Source: an uncultured Mycoplasma sp. (GTDB taxonomy: Bacteria; Bacillota_I; Bacilli_A; RF39; UBA660). Taken from it: a stretch of DNA of 57,730 nucleotides. The stretch is taken from the NCBI GenBank assembly GCA_946500895.1, contig CAMMXG010000005.1:1-57730 (forward strand). Reading direction: 5' to 3'. Within the stretch, counting starts at the first letter, position 1. The number at the start of each line of letters is the position of its first letter. The notes beneath the pieces were generated by a model that was not told the DNA's origin, did no database searches, and was given only the letters and a program-made list of their open reading frames with translations. The position numbers and the translations under genes are program-made. This document shows positions 26,545 through 34,059 of this stretch, piece after piece.

Positions 26545-26810
26545 TTTGGTTAATCTAGATAAGTGCAACACTTTTTGTCTCCACGTAACTTTAACAGCGG
26601 TAATGCTAACGTGTTCATTGTGAATACGAGTGGCAACCTCAACAACGACTGGGTGGATAACACGTGGGGTGTGCGCCCAATATCCTTTTAAACTTAGTAT
26701 TTGGTTAAGGCTAAATAAAAAAGCATTAGGATACAAGATTAGCCATTGGATAATTCCTAAATAATTAATATTGATGTTTTAAATCTTGTATTTAAAATTA
26801 GGACAATATT
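26545..26810 (+). ncRNA. DGR-template-like RNA repeat, copy 1
   Basis: First of three homologous non-coding units. A TACAAT box lies at 26537-26542. TTGGTTAATCTA is conserved, then GTCTCC opens a core (about 26579-26688). If read as protein the core gives SPRNFNSGNANVF, then VNTSGNLNNDW and GVRPISF-stop, rich in AAC/AAT codons as DGR template repeats are. The 3' half (about 26669-26810) is 93-97 percent identical among copies. It contains hairpin TTTTAAAT-CTTGT-ATTTAAAA, whose loop CTTGT can pair with the upstream ACAAG (26733-26737), a possible pseudoknot. TTAGGA/TCCTAA form another helix. The unit ends in its own terminator. Confidence 0.6.
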
Positions 26811-26838
26811 AGGGCTGGAAATACTCTAGCCTTTTTAT
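26811..26838 (+). terminator. terminator of RNA repeat 1
   Basis: GGCTgGA-aatac-TCtAGCC followed by TTTTT. The hairpin sequence differs from those of copies 2 and 3, although position is conserved. Confidence 0.75.
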
Positions 26839-26936
26839 ATGACAAAGTAAGACAAAACTTGTCAAAATAATCTCCTAGATAAGTGCTTTTATCTATTGTA
26901 TAATAATTATATTCTTTATAACAAAGGGGATTTTGG

Positions 26937-27854
26937 ATGGAAGAAATAAATTATTACAACGAAATTAAAAATTTGATTGAGAATTATGAAGTTAATCATA
27001 GAGTACGCATTTTCCAAGACAATAGTGAAAAATTACAAATGAACTGGAATATAGGACGATTGTTAGTAGAGGCGCAGGGTAGTTTAAATCGCGCCAAATA
27101 TGGTGATGGGTTAATTAGGAAATGGTCTAAAGAATTTGAAGCAATTTATGGAAAAAATTATAGCCATACAAATTTAAGATATATGCGTCAATTTTATCTG
27201 TTATTTCCAATTTATCACTCACTGAGTGATAAATTAACCTGGACTCATTATCGATATTTATTACCTATTAAAAGTAAAAATGAAAGAAACTATTATATGA
27301 ATCAAGTAATACTTAATCATTTATCAGTAAGAGAACTAAGAGGATTAATTAAAAGCAAAGCATATGATAGATTATCATATGTAGATAAAGAAAAAATTGA
27401 ATTAATAGATAATCATACTACTTTAAGTATAGAGGATATGATTAAGGAACCAATATTAATTAAAGTAGATAAACGAGCTAGTAAATTAGATGAAAAAGCT
27501 TTACATAAGTATATTATTAATATGCTAGAAGATAGATTCTTAGAATTAGGGACTGGATTTGCTCTTGTTGGGCATGAATTTAAAATTAAAATAAATAATC
27601 ATATATTTAGAATAGATTTATTATTCTTCAATATAAATTTAAACTCTTACATTGTAATAGAATTAAAAACAAGAGAGTTTAAGCCTCAAGATATAGGACA
27701 ATTAGAATTATATGTAAATTATATTGATAAAAATATTAAATTATCTAATCATAATAAAACTATTGGTATATTAATAGTTAAAAAGAAAGATAAATATGTA
27801 ATAGAGTATGTTACTAATAAAGAGGTTTTTATTACAACTTATAAATTAGTATAA
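26937..27854 (+). CDS. YhcG/DUF1016 family PD-(D/E)XK nuclease, copy A
   Basis: 305 aa after AAAGGGGATTTTGG. N-terminal DUF1016 domain: NWNIGRLLVEAQGS, KYGDGLIRKWSKEF, LRYMRQFYLLF, and TWTHYRYLLPIKSKNERNYY. The C-terminal nuclease core has GHEFKIKINNHIFRIDLLFF and YIVIELKTREF, giving the D...ExK signature. YhcG proteins are predicted Holliday-junction-like or recombination nucleases linked to mobile and defence DNA. It lies between RNA repeats 1 and 2, and a second, more diverged copy follows repeat 2, which suggests that RNA and nuclease form one duplicated module. Confidence 0.85.
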   Translation: MEEINYYNEIKNLIENYEVNHRVRIFQDNSEKLQMNWNIGRLLVEAQGSLNRAKYGDGLIRKWSKEFEAIYGKNYSHTNLRYMRQFYLLFPIYHSLSDKLTWTHYRYLLPIKSKNERNYYMNQVILNHLSVRELRGLIKSKAYDRLSYVDKEKIELIDNHTTLSIEDMIKEPILIKVDKRASKLDEKALHKYIINMLEDRFLELGTGFALVGHEFKIKINNHIFRIDLLFFNINLNSYIVIELKTREFKPQDIGQLELYVNYIDKNIKLSNHNKTIGILIVKKKDKYVIEYVTNKEVFITTYKLV

Positions 27855-27899
27855 GTAAATAATGATTGTATTGTTTTGCTCGATAATGTTATAATTGGG

Positions 27900-28163
27900 T
27901 TGGTTAATCTAGTTAAATGAAGCTAGTCTCCGTCTAACTTTAATGCTACGAACAGTAATGCTTGGGTGTTCAATGTGAATTCGACTGGCAACCTCAACAA
28001 CAACGTGAATAACACGCGAGGTGTGCGCCCAATACCCTTTTAAACTTAATATTTGGTTAAGGCTAAATAAAAAAGCATTAGGGTACAAGATTAATCATTG
28101 GATTTATTCCTAAATAAATAGTATTGATATTTTAAATCTTGTATTTAAAATTAGGACAATGTT
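27900..28163 (+). ncRNA. DGR-template-like RNA repeat, copy 2
   Basis: Same design as copy 1, starting 1355 nt after it. TATAAT lies just upstream (about 27890-27895), then TTGGTTAATCTA and GTCTCC. The core would read SPSNFNATNSNAWVF, VNSTGNLNNNVNNTR, GVRPIPF-stop, with about twelve Asn codons. Core length differs from copies 1 and 3 by whole codons. The 3' half keeps TACAAGATT, the TTTTAAAT-CTTGT-ATTTAAAA hairpin and TTAGG/CCTAA. Copies 2 and 3 differ at only about five positions in this 143-nt half. Confidence 0.6.
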
Positions 28164-28200
28164 AAATAGCCTCAAATTTAATTTGAGACTATTTGTTTTA
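28164..28200 (+). terminator. terminator of RNA repeat 2
   Basis: AATAGcCTCAAATT-t-AATTTGAGaCTATT followed by TGTTTT: a long stem directly after the conserved RNA. Confidence 0.8.
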
Positions 28201-28302
28201 TTTATGACAAATTTGGACAAAACATTACAAAATAATCCCCTAGTTATAAGTATTACTTTGTTATATAATAGATGTATTCTTTGCAGTAAAGGGGATTTTG
28301 TT

Positions 28303-29214
28303 ATGAATGAAGAAAAATATTTGGAAGAAATAGAGTATTTAATTAAGAAAAACGAGATTGGTAAACGTAGTAGAAAAATAGAGGAAAATAGTAGTTTAGT
28401 GGAAACATATTGGCAGGTTGGCAAAATTATTGTGGAAGCCCAAGGAGGAAGCAAAAAAGCTAAATATGGGAATGAATTAATTAAGAAGTGGTCAGTTAAA
28501 TTAACAAAAGTTTATGGTAAAGGATATAACATTACTAGTTTAAAACGTTTTCGGCAATTTTATTTGATTTTTGAAAAAGGTGCCCCAGTGGGGAACCAAA
28601 TAAGTTGGACTCATTATCGAGAATTATTGCCTATTAAAGATGAGAATAAGAGAAATTTTTATATTAATTTGTGTATCAAAAATAATTTATCTAAAAGAGA
28701 GTTAATTAATGAAATAAAATTTAATGCATATGAAAGATTAGTTGATAAACCTCCTAAAATTGATATTATTACTTCATCAAAATATTCTATAACTACAGAT
28801 ATGAAAAATCCAATTATTATTCCTGTTAATAATAAGATAAAGAATGAACATGATTTAGAATTAAATATTCTTGCTAATTTAGATTTTTTCTTTAAACAAT
28901 TAGGTAGTGGATTTTTATATGCAGGACATCAATATAAAATAACTGTTGATAATAATAATTATTTTATTGATATTTTACTATTTAACATTGAATTAAATTG
29001 TTATATTGTTGTTGAATTAAAACTTCGAAGTTTAAAAATGGAAGATAAAGCTCAAATGGAATTTTATATGAAATTAGTTGATGAAAGAGTTAAAAAAACA
29101 TTTCATAACAAAACAATAGGAATACTTATTACTAAAGAAAGTGATAAGCTTATAATTAATTTTATTAAAAGTGATGATATTATTCCTTTATGTTATGAAT
29201 TAGTAAAAAGTTAG
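28303..29214 (+). CDS. YhcG/DUF1016 family PD-(D/E)XK nuclease, copy B
   Basis: 303 aa from ATG 28303 after AAAGGGGATTTTG. The track start at 28159 is upstream in the non-coding unit and is not used. DUF1016 features: TYWQVGKIIVEAQGG, KYGNELIKKWSVKL, LKRFRQFYLIF, SWTHYRELLPIKDENKRNFY. The nuclease core has GHQYKITVDNNNYFIDILLF and YIVVELKLRSL. It has clearly diverged from copy A, while the neighbouring RNA repeats stayed nearly identical. Its leader shares AAGGGGATTTTG and an upstream AATCCCCTA that can pair with it. Confidence 0.85.
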   Translation: MNEEKYLEEIEYLIKKNEIGKRSRKIEENSSLVETYWQVGKIIVEAQGGSKKAKYGNELIKKWSVKLTKVYGKGYNITSLKRFRQFYLIFEKGAPVGNQISWTHYRELLPIKDENKRNFYINLCIKNNLSKRELINEIKFNAYERLVDKPPKIDIITSSKYSITTDMKNPIIIPVNNKIKNEHDLELNILANLDFFFKQLGSGFLYAGHQYKITVDNNNYFIDILLFNIELNCYIVVELKLRSLKMEDKAQMEFYMKLVDERVKKTFHNKTIGILITKESDKLIINFIKSDDIIPLCYELVKS

Positions 29215-29248
29215 TTGTAATTATCTTGCTATAACTTTATAATAAAAG

Positions 29249-29508
29249 TGGTTAATCTAATATAGAAGCATGTCTCCGAATCGCTTTAACTCTAGTGGTA
29301 ATGCTAACGTGTTCTATGTGAATTCGAATGGCAACTTTGGCAACAACAACGTGAATGGTACGTTAGGTGTGCGCCCAATACCCTTTTAAACTTAATATTT
29401 GGTTAAGGCTAAATAAAAAAGCATTAGGGTACAAGATTAACCATTGGATTTATTCCTAAATAAATTATATTGATATTTTAAATCTTGTATTTAAAATTAG
29501 GACAATAT
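29249..29508 (+). ncRNA. DGR-template-like RNA repeat, copy 3
   Basis: Third unit, starting 1349 nt after copy 2. TATAAT lies about 29239-29244, then GGTTAATCTA and CATGTCTCCG. The core would read SPNRFNSSGNANVFYV, NSNGNFGNNNVNGTL, GVRPIPF-stop. Of the three it is the closest to the variable C-terminus of the surface protein at 29929: 36 nt from 29300 align without gaps to 31123-31158 with 26 identities. The 3' half has the same hairpin and pseudoknot potential. A divergent HTH gene, not a nuclease gene, follows. Confidence 0.6.
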
Positions 29509-29541
29509 GAAAATAACCTCAATTGAATGGGGTTATTTTTT
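29509..29541 (+). terminator. terminator of RNA repeat 3
   Basis: AAATAACC...GGTTATTT followed by TTTC. It overlaps the 3' end of the convergent HTH gene and may serve both strands. Confidence 0.7.
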
Positions 29542-29745
29542 CTTAATGATTATTTCAAAACCATTTTTATTTGCAAGTTCTAGTAAATCTTTAAATAAAT
29601 AATTGCTTCTTCCTAGTTCATTTGATTGACACCAATCTTTTGATTTATTGATAGTTTTTGCAAATTCTTTTTGAGTTAAGTCTGTAGCTTGTCTCATAAA
29701 TTTTAGAATGTCATTAGGTTCATAATTGTTTGCTTTTATTTCCAT
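29533..29745 (-). CDS. small XRE-type HTH protein
   Basis: 70 aa. ILKFMRQATDLTQKEFAKTI, then NKSKDWCQSNELGRSNY, matches a compact Cro/C1-type helix-turn-helix. No other domain is present. It is divergent from the variable surface-protein gene, and the shared region contains a large inverted repeat and repeated GCGTATT half-sites. It probably represses its own promoter, the surface gene, or both. An antitoxin-like role is possible, but no toxin is adjacent. Confidence 0.7.
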   Translation of the reverse strand: MEIKANNYEPNDILKFMRQATDLTQKEFAKTINKSKDWCQSNELGRSNYLFKDLLELANKNGFEIIIKKK

Positions 29746-29799
29746 AAGCTACACCTCTAGTTTGCATTATAACAAAATATATTTTTAATATTTTTAAAT

Positions 29800-29869
29800 G
29801 CGTATTGACAATACATTATTAATTTGATATATTGTATTTAAATATAAGCGTATTACAAATACGCTTATA
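29800..29869 (+). promoter_or_regulatory. promoter and operator of the surface-protein gene
   Basis: TTGACA (29805-29810), 17-nt spacer and TATATT (29828-29833) form a promoter. The -35 lies inside GCGTATTGACAATAC, a partial dyad. Downstream, TATAAGCGTATT-aca-AATACGCTTATA is a perfect 12-bp inverted repeat (29843-29869). The half-site GCGTATT recurs in both. The pattern suggests two operators for the neighbouring HTH protein, or a hairpin in the 5' leader. Confidence 0.65.
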
Positions 29870-29928
29870 GTATATAATTTTCTTTTCAGAAAATAAATGA
29901 AGGTATACTTCATGAAAGGGTGTTGAAT

Positions 29929-31278
29929 ATGAAATTCAAAGTTTTAAAGCAAAGTCATTTAAAGAGAAATATATTAATTGGAGTAATAGTAGTAGCAATC
30001 ATTAGTGCCATTGTACTTAATTTTACTAGAGCAAAATATAGAAATACACAGTCGATACCACTTGTAAATGGCACGATTAATTATAGTTTGGCAGATTTAA
30101 ATATTGTAGCGATTACTGTTGATGGAGAACCATCTGATACTATACCAGAAGGTAATTATGAATTAACAGAAGAAAGCTATTGTACCATAAATGGCGAAGA
30201 AGATAGCAGTATTACTATCAGCTATGAAGCGGATATACAACTACTTACTTTAACACCATTTACAACTAAGGGAACTAAATGTTATTTAGATTTTAAAAAA
30301 GCAACCACACGACCAGTTGACACAACATTACTAGGAACAATCAATGTTAATTTAGATACCCCAGACTTTAGTAAATCCAGTTGCACGAATGGTAGTAACG
30401 ATGGAGGCGATTGCGGAGAAGAAACTGTAGGAATTTATGAAGAAACAACTAGTAGAGGAACAACTTACTACTGGCGTGGGGATGTAGATAATAATTACTT
30501 GATATTTGCAAATAAATATTGGCGAATTATCCGAATCAATGCAGATGAAACAATACGAATTATCTATAGCGGAGAAAAATCAGAAGTGGATGCAGCTGGA
30601 AAGGAGAGAGTGTTAGCAAATGGATATTATGATGGAATTACCGATTATAAACAAATCCAAGAAAGTGCATTCAATAGTTTGAGAACTGCAAGTTACTATG
30701 TAGGATATACATACCAAACGAATGCACAAAGGCCAAGTAGTCAAAATGAAGGAACCGCAAGTACAATCAAAGAAATATTAGATACATGGTATAGTAATAA
30801 TTTAGCAAGTTATGATAATAAAATAGCAAGTGGAGGAAGTGCAGGATTCTGTAATGACAGAAATTCATATTTGAATACTAGTGGAACAACAGCATCATGG
30901 GTAGCAAGTGGAAGTACTATTTATTATGCACCATTTGTAAGAGTATATACAACACATCAACCAACCTTAGAGTGTGGTAATAATAGTGATTTGTATACAA
31001 CAAAGATAGGACTCAGTACAGCAGATGAAGTTATGTATGCAGGACAAGGTAATAGTAATTTGGGATATTATCTTTATACAGGGAGTTCTTATTGGACCAT
31101 GTCTCCGTATTATTATAATGTTTATGCTCGTGTGTTCTATGTGCATCGGTATGGCTATCTCATGGACACCACTGTGGATACCGTGTATGGTGTCCGACCT
31201 GTCATTAATCTTTCATCTGATGTTACCATAACAGGAACTGGTACAATAGATGACCCATACCAGGTAGTTGGAGCTTAA
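29929..31278 (+). CDS. membrane-anchored surface protein with DGR-like variable C-terminus
   Basis: 449 aa from ATG 29929, placed after GAAAGGG; the track GTG at 29920 lies in that site. Residues about 13-33 form a signal anchor (ILIGVIVVAIISAIVLNFT). An extracellular region follows, with GTINYSLADLNIVAITVDG and several cysteines. The C-terminal domain (about 180-449) contains YYWRGDVDNNYLIFANKYWR and ends YWTMSPYYYNVYARVFYV, GVRPVINLSSDV, GTGTIDDPYQVV. This ending resembles C-type-lectin/FGE-like folds used as DGR targets. Its last variable stretch is homologous to the three RNA repeats upstream. A ligand-binding surface receptor or adhesin is likely; the ligand is unknown. Confidence 0.7.
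   Translation: MKFKVLKQSHLKRNILIGVIVVAIISAIVLNFTRAKYRNTQSIPLVNGTINYSLADLNIVAITVDGEPSDTIPEGNYELTEESYCTINGEEDSSITISYEADIQLLTLTPFTTKGTKCYLDFKKATTRPVDTTLLGTINVNLDTPDFSKSSCTNGSNDGGDCGEETVGIYEETTSRGTTYYWRGDVDNNYLIFANKYWRIIRINADETIRIIYSGEKSEVDAAGKERVLANGYYDGITDYKQIQESAFNSLRTASYYVGYTYQTNAQRPSSQNEGTASTIKEILDTWYSNNLASYDNKIASGGSAGFCNDRNSYLNTSGTTASWVASGSTIYYAPFVRVYTTHQPTLECGNNSDLYTTKIGLSTADEVMYAGQGNSNLGYYLYTGSSYWTMSPYYYNVYARVFYVHRYGYLMDTTVDTVYGVRPVINLSSDVTITGTGTIDDPYQVVGA
31094..31202 (+). repeat. VR-like segment homologous to the RNA repeat cores
   Basis: It begins at TGGACCATGTCTCCG and ends near GGTGTCCGACCT. The conserved frame is SP...A-x-VF-x-V...G-x-L...GVRP, shared with all three repeat cores. 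Positions that are Asn in the repeats are Tyr, Arg, His or Val here. The 3' end is not identical to the repeats' GGTGTGCGCCCA, so none of these three is the direct template. Confidence 0.55.
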
Positions 31279-31298
31279 GCTCCTTTTTCTTTTTTTTA
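31270..31298 (+). terminator. terminator of the surface-protein gene
   Basis: Perfect palindrome GGAGCTTAAGCTCC containing the stop codon, followed by TTTTTC and another T-run. Confidence 0.8.
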
Positions 31299-31386
31299 AA
31301 TTTCATTCATTTATTAAAGACAAAATTAGAATAATATGTTAAAATATTTTTAGTTATCTAATAATTTATAAAGAGGTGTAGCATAA

Positions 31387-32172
31387 ATGGCAAAGGTAAT
31401 ATCATTAGTTAATCAAAAAGGTGGAGTTGGTAAGACGACCACTAGCATCAATTTAGCTGCAGCTTTGGGAGTAGAGGGTAAAAAAACCCTTTTAATTGAT
31501 TTAGATCCCCAAAGAAATGCTACGACTGGACTAGGACTTTCTAATGGTGATTATGAGCATGATGTTTATGAAGTTATGGCCGGAGTGTGCAGTATAAATA
31601 AGGCAATAAAAAAAACGAAATTTAAGAATTTATCCATTTTACCATCAACCATTAATTTAGCTGGTGTGGATGTAGAATTTGTTAAAAAAATGTTAGAAGA
31701 TCCTGAGTTTAGACAAAATGAGCAATTAAGAAAAGCAATAGAAGAAATTAGAGATAGCTATGATTATATTATCATTGATTGTCAACCAGCTTTGGGGCTT
31801 GCAACGATGAATGCATTGGTCGCAAGTGATTCTGTTATTATTCCTGTTCAATGTGAATTCTTTGCACTTGAGGGAATTACACAACTTCTAAATTCCATTA
31901 TTATGGTTCAATCAAGTATGAATCCAACTTTAAGAATAGAAGGAGTACTTTTGACAATGCTTGATGGTAGAACGATTATTGGCTTAGAAGTTATTGAGGA
32001 AGTTCGTAAATACTTTAAAGATAAAGTGTTTAATACGATTATTCCTAGACTCGTAAGACTCGTAGAAGCACCAAGTCATGGAAAACCGATTAATGAATAT
32101 GATCCCAAAAGTAAAGCGACAATGGCTTATGCCAATTTAGCAAAGGAAGTGATTAGTCGTGACCGAAACTAG
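31387..32172 (+). CDS. parA: chromosome partitioning ATPase ParA/Soj
   Basis: 261 aa. Deviant Walker A QKGGVGKTTTSINLA, DLDPQRNATTGLG, Walker B-type YIIIDCQPALG, and QCEFFALEGITQL are standard ParA features. It works with ParB in origin segregation and regulates replication initiation in Bacillota. It overlaps parB by 14 nt. Placement with DUF951 and ychF is typical of origin-proximal Bacillota chromosome, so this ParA is chromosomal rather than plasmid-borne. Confidence 0.95.
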   Translation: MAKVISLVNQKGGVGKTTTSINLAAALGVEGKKTLLIDLDPQRNATTGLGLSNGDYEHDVYEVMAGVCSINKAIKKTKFKNLSILPSTINLAGVDVEFVKKMLEDPEFRQNEQLRKAIEEIRDSYDYIIIDCQPALGLATMNALVASDSVIIPVQCEFFALEGITQLLNSIIMVQSSMNPTLRIEGVLLTMLDGRTIIGLEVIEEVRKYFKDKVFNTIIPRLVRLVEAPSHGKPINEYDPKSKATMAYANLAKEVISRDRN

Positions 32173-33052
32173 GAAGAAAGCTTTAGGAAAAGGATTAGAA
32201 CAATTATTTTCTAATGAAGTTATTAACTTTGATAACTTTGAAAAGGAAATTGTGGATGAGGGTAAAACTAGTGGTGGAATTGTGGAAATTCCCCTTGATG
32301 AAATTAGGAGTAATCCTTATCAGCCACGTGTTATTTTTGACTCTGAAGCATTAGAAGAACTTGCCAATTCCATTAAAGAACATGGTGTGATTCAACCTAT
32401 TATTGTTAAGAAGGGTATTAAAGGATTTGAATTAGTAGCAGGTGAGCGTAGAACAAGAGCAGCTCGGCTTGCCGGACTTAAAAATATTCCAGCCATTATT
32501 AAAGAGTTTAATGATGTGGAAATGATGGAAATTGCTCTTATTGAAAATATTGAACGTGAAAATTTAAATCCAATTGAAGAAGCTAAAGCTTATGAAAATA
32601 TTTTGAAAATTAATAATATTACGCAAGAAGAATTGGCTCGTAAGTTTTCTAAGAGCAGAAGTTATATTACGAATATGTTAGGACTTCTTACTTTACCGGA
32701 TATGGTAATTAAGTTAGTTGAATCTAAAGAATTATCCATGGGACATGCGAGAGCTTTAAGCAAGCTTGAGGATCCGCGAAAAATTGAAGAATTAGCTCTT
32801 AAAATAGTACGTGATGATTTGAGTGTTCGTGATACTGAAAAAATGATTCAAGCACTTGATTTACCTAAAAAGCATACAATTAGTAGAAATAATAATTTTG
32901 ATATTCGATATAGTATTTATGAAAATTTATGTCGTGAAAAATTGGGTGTAAAAGTTAAAATTAATAATAAAAAAATAGAAATTCCTTATAAAGATGATGA
33001 AGAACTAGCAAGAATCTTAGAAGAATTAAATATAAGTGTCGAAGGAGAATAA
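32159..33052 (+). CDS. parB: chromosome partitioning protein ParB/Spo0J
   Basis: 297 aa from a GTG overlapping parA. The N-terminal ALGKGLEQLF is the ParA-interacting stretch. IPLDEIRSNPYQPRV, GVIQPIIVKK and LVAGERRTRAARLAG form the CTP-binding ParB/Srx domain, and the HTH follows: ITQEELARKFSKSRSYITNML. The C-terminal dimer domain is short. It loads at parS sites, which I did not find in this window. Confidence 0.95.
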   Translation: MTETRKKALGKGLEQLFSNEVINFDNFEKEIVDEGKTSGGIVEIPLDEIRSNPYQPRVIFDSEALEELANSIKEHGVIQPIIVKKGIKGFELVAGERRTRAARLAGLKNIPAIIKEFNDVEMMEIALIENIERENLNPIEEAKAYENILKINNITQEELARKFSKSRSYITNMLGLLTLPDMVIKLVESKELSMGHARALSKLEDPRKIEELALKIVRDDLSVRDTEKMIQALDLPKKHTISRNNNFDIRYSIYENLCREKLGVKVKINNKKIEIPYKDDEELARILEELNISVEGE

Positions 33053-33053
33053 A

Positions 33054-33869
33054 ATGGAATTTTTAGAAAAAGCATTAGATGTAATTATGACTAAACAAAT
33101 CTTTGGAACAGCAATGGTTATTTTAATAACATTTATTTTGATTTCAATGTTTAATAAAGGCATTGAAAAAATAATGATTAAAGGTAAAACTTCTTTTGAA
33201 GTTAAAAGAAGAAAGACTATTGTTAAGCTTTTTCAAAGTTTGTTTAAGTATATCTTAATTGCAATTGCAATTCTTATTATTTTAGATTTTTATGGAGTTG
33301 ATACTAAAAGTTTAATTGCAAGTCTTGGAATTGCTGGTGTTGTTCTTGGTTTAGCACTTCAGGATACAGTAAAAGATTTAATTAGTGGTACTATGCTTAT
33401 TATGGAAAATTATTTAGCTGTTGGTGATGAAGTTACTTATAATAACTTTACTGGAGAAGTAATTGAGCTAGGACTTAGGACAACAAAAATTAAAGGTTTT
33501 GATGGTGAAGTTATGATTATTGCTAATCGTAATATTGATACTATTATTAATGCTTCGCAAAAGAAAGCAAATCTTTATATGGATATTCCTACTGCTTATG
33601 AAGAGAAAACAGAAAAAGTGGAAAAAGTATTAATAGATGTAGTTAATCAGGCAATAGAAGATAAGATAATCCTTCCAGATTCCGCTTATTTGGGTGTTAA
33701 TGGGTTTGATTCTTCGGCTGTAAATTATTTAATTAATATTCATTGTAATCAAGATGATCGCTATAAAGTAAAAAGAGAAATTTTAAAAAGAGTAAAAGAA
33801 GCTTATGAAAAAAATAAAATAAAAATTCCTTATGAACAAGTTGAGGTGCATCATGGAAAAGACATTTAA
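33054..33869 (+). CDS. MscS-family mechanosensitive channel
   Basis: 271 aa from ATG 33054, just after GAAGGAG. Three N-terminal helices precede the pore-lining helix region SLGIAGVVLGLALQDTVKDL and the beta domain VGDEVTYNNFTGEVIELGLR, with TTKIKGFDGEVMIIANRNI. It opens under hypo-osmotic shock. It starts 1 nt after parB and overlaps the DUF951 gene, so it is in the par operon. Confidence 0.9.
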   Translation: MEFLEKALDVIMTKQIFGTAMVILITFILISMFNKGIEKIMIKGKTSFEVKRRKTIVKLFQSLFKYILIAIAILIILDFYGVDTKSLIASLGIAGVVLGLALQDTVKDLISGTMLIMENYLAVGDEVTYNNFTGEVIELGLRTTKIKGFDGEVMIIANRNIDTIINASQKKANLYMDIPTAYEEKTEKVEKVLIDVVNQAIEDKIILPDSAYLGVNGFDSSAVNYLINIHCNQDDRYKVKREILKRVKEAYEKNKIKIPYEQVEVHHGKDI

Positions 33870-34059
33870 CTTAAATGATTTGGTTATTATGAAAAAACCA
33901 CATGCTTGTGGTGAAAATAAATGGAAAATCGTTCGGGTTGGTGTAGATATTAAAATAAAATGTATGAATTGTGGTAGAGAAGTGATGATTGATCGCTTAG
34001 AGTTCATAAAAAAACTTAAAAAAGTTTTGGGTGAAGAAAATGAAGAAAAGAAATCTTAA
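33853..34059 (+). CDS. DUF951 protein (YyzM-like)
   Basis: 68 aa from ATG 33853; the track start at 33832 is too early. NDLVIMKKPHACGENKWKIV, then GVDIKIKCMNCGREVMIDR, is DUF951, a small protein with a probable zinc-binding CxxC and a separate Cys in HACGE. The function is unknown. It is regularly found next to parB and ychF in Bacillota, as here. Confidence 0.85.
   Translation: MEKTFNLNDLVIMKKPHACGENKWKIVRVGVDIKIKCMNCGREVMIDRLEFIKKLKKVLGEENEEKKS

Noticed and set aside
26419-26736. 105-aa minus-strand ORF
   Set aside because: It is the antisense of RNA repeat 1 and the end of the DUF2207-like gene, with no ribosome site; a shadow.
28110-28454. 114-aa minus-strand ORF and the upstream extension of the second YhcG gene to 28159
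   Set aside because: Both cover the RNA unit and its terminator. The real YhcG start is ATG 28303 with AAAGGGG before it.
26577-29385. RNA cores as silent 3' cassettes or remnants of surface-protein genes for gene conversion
   Set aside because: Kept only as an alternative. The cores carry their own promoters, structured conserved 3' halves and terminators, and are unusually rich in AAC/AAT codons, which fits templates better than dead gene ends.
26545-29541. CRISPR-like array
   Set aside because: The repeats are about 265 nt, separated by genes and not by short spacers, and no cas genes are present.
31387-33052. ParA/ParB as plasmid partition genes
   Set aside because: The order parA-parB-mscS-DUF951-ychF is chromosomal in Bacillota, and no plasmid replication gene is nearby. 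No parS site was recognised.
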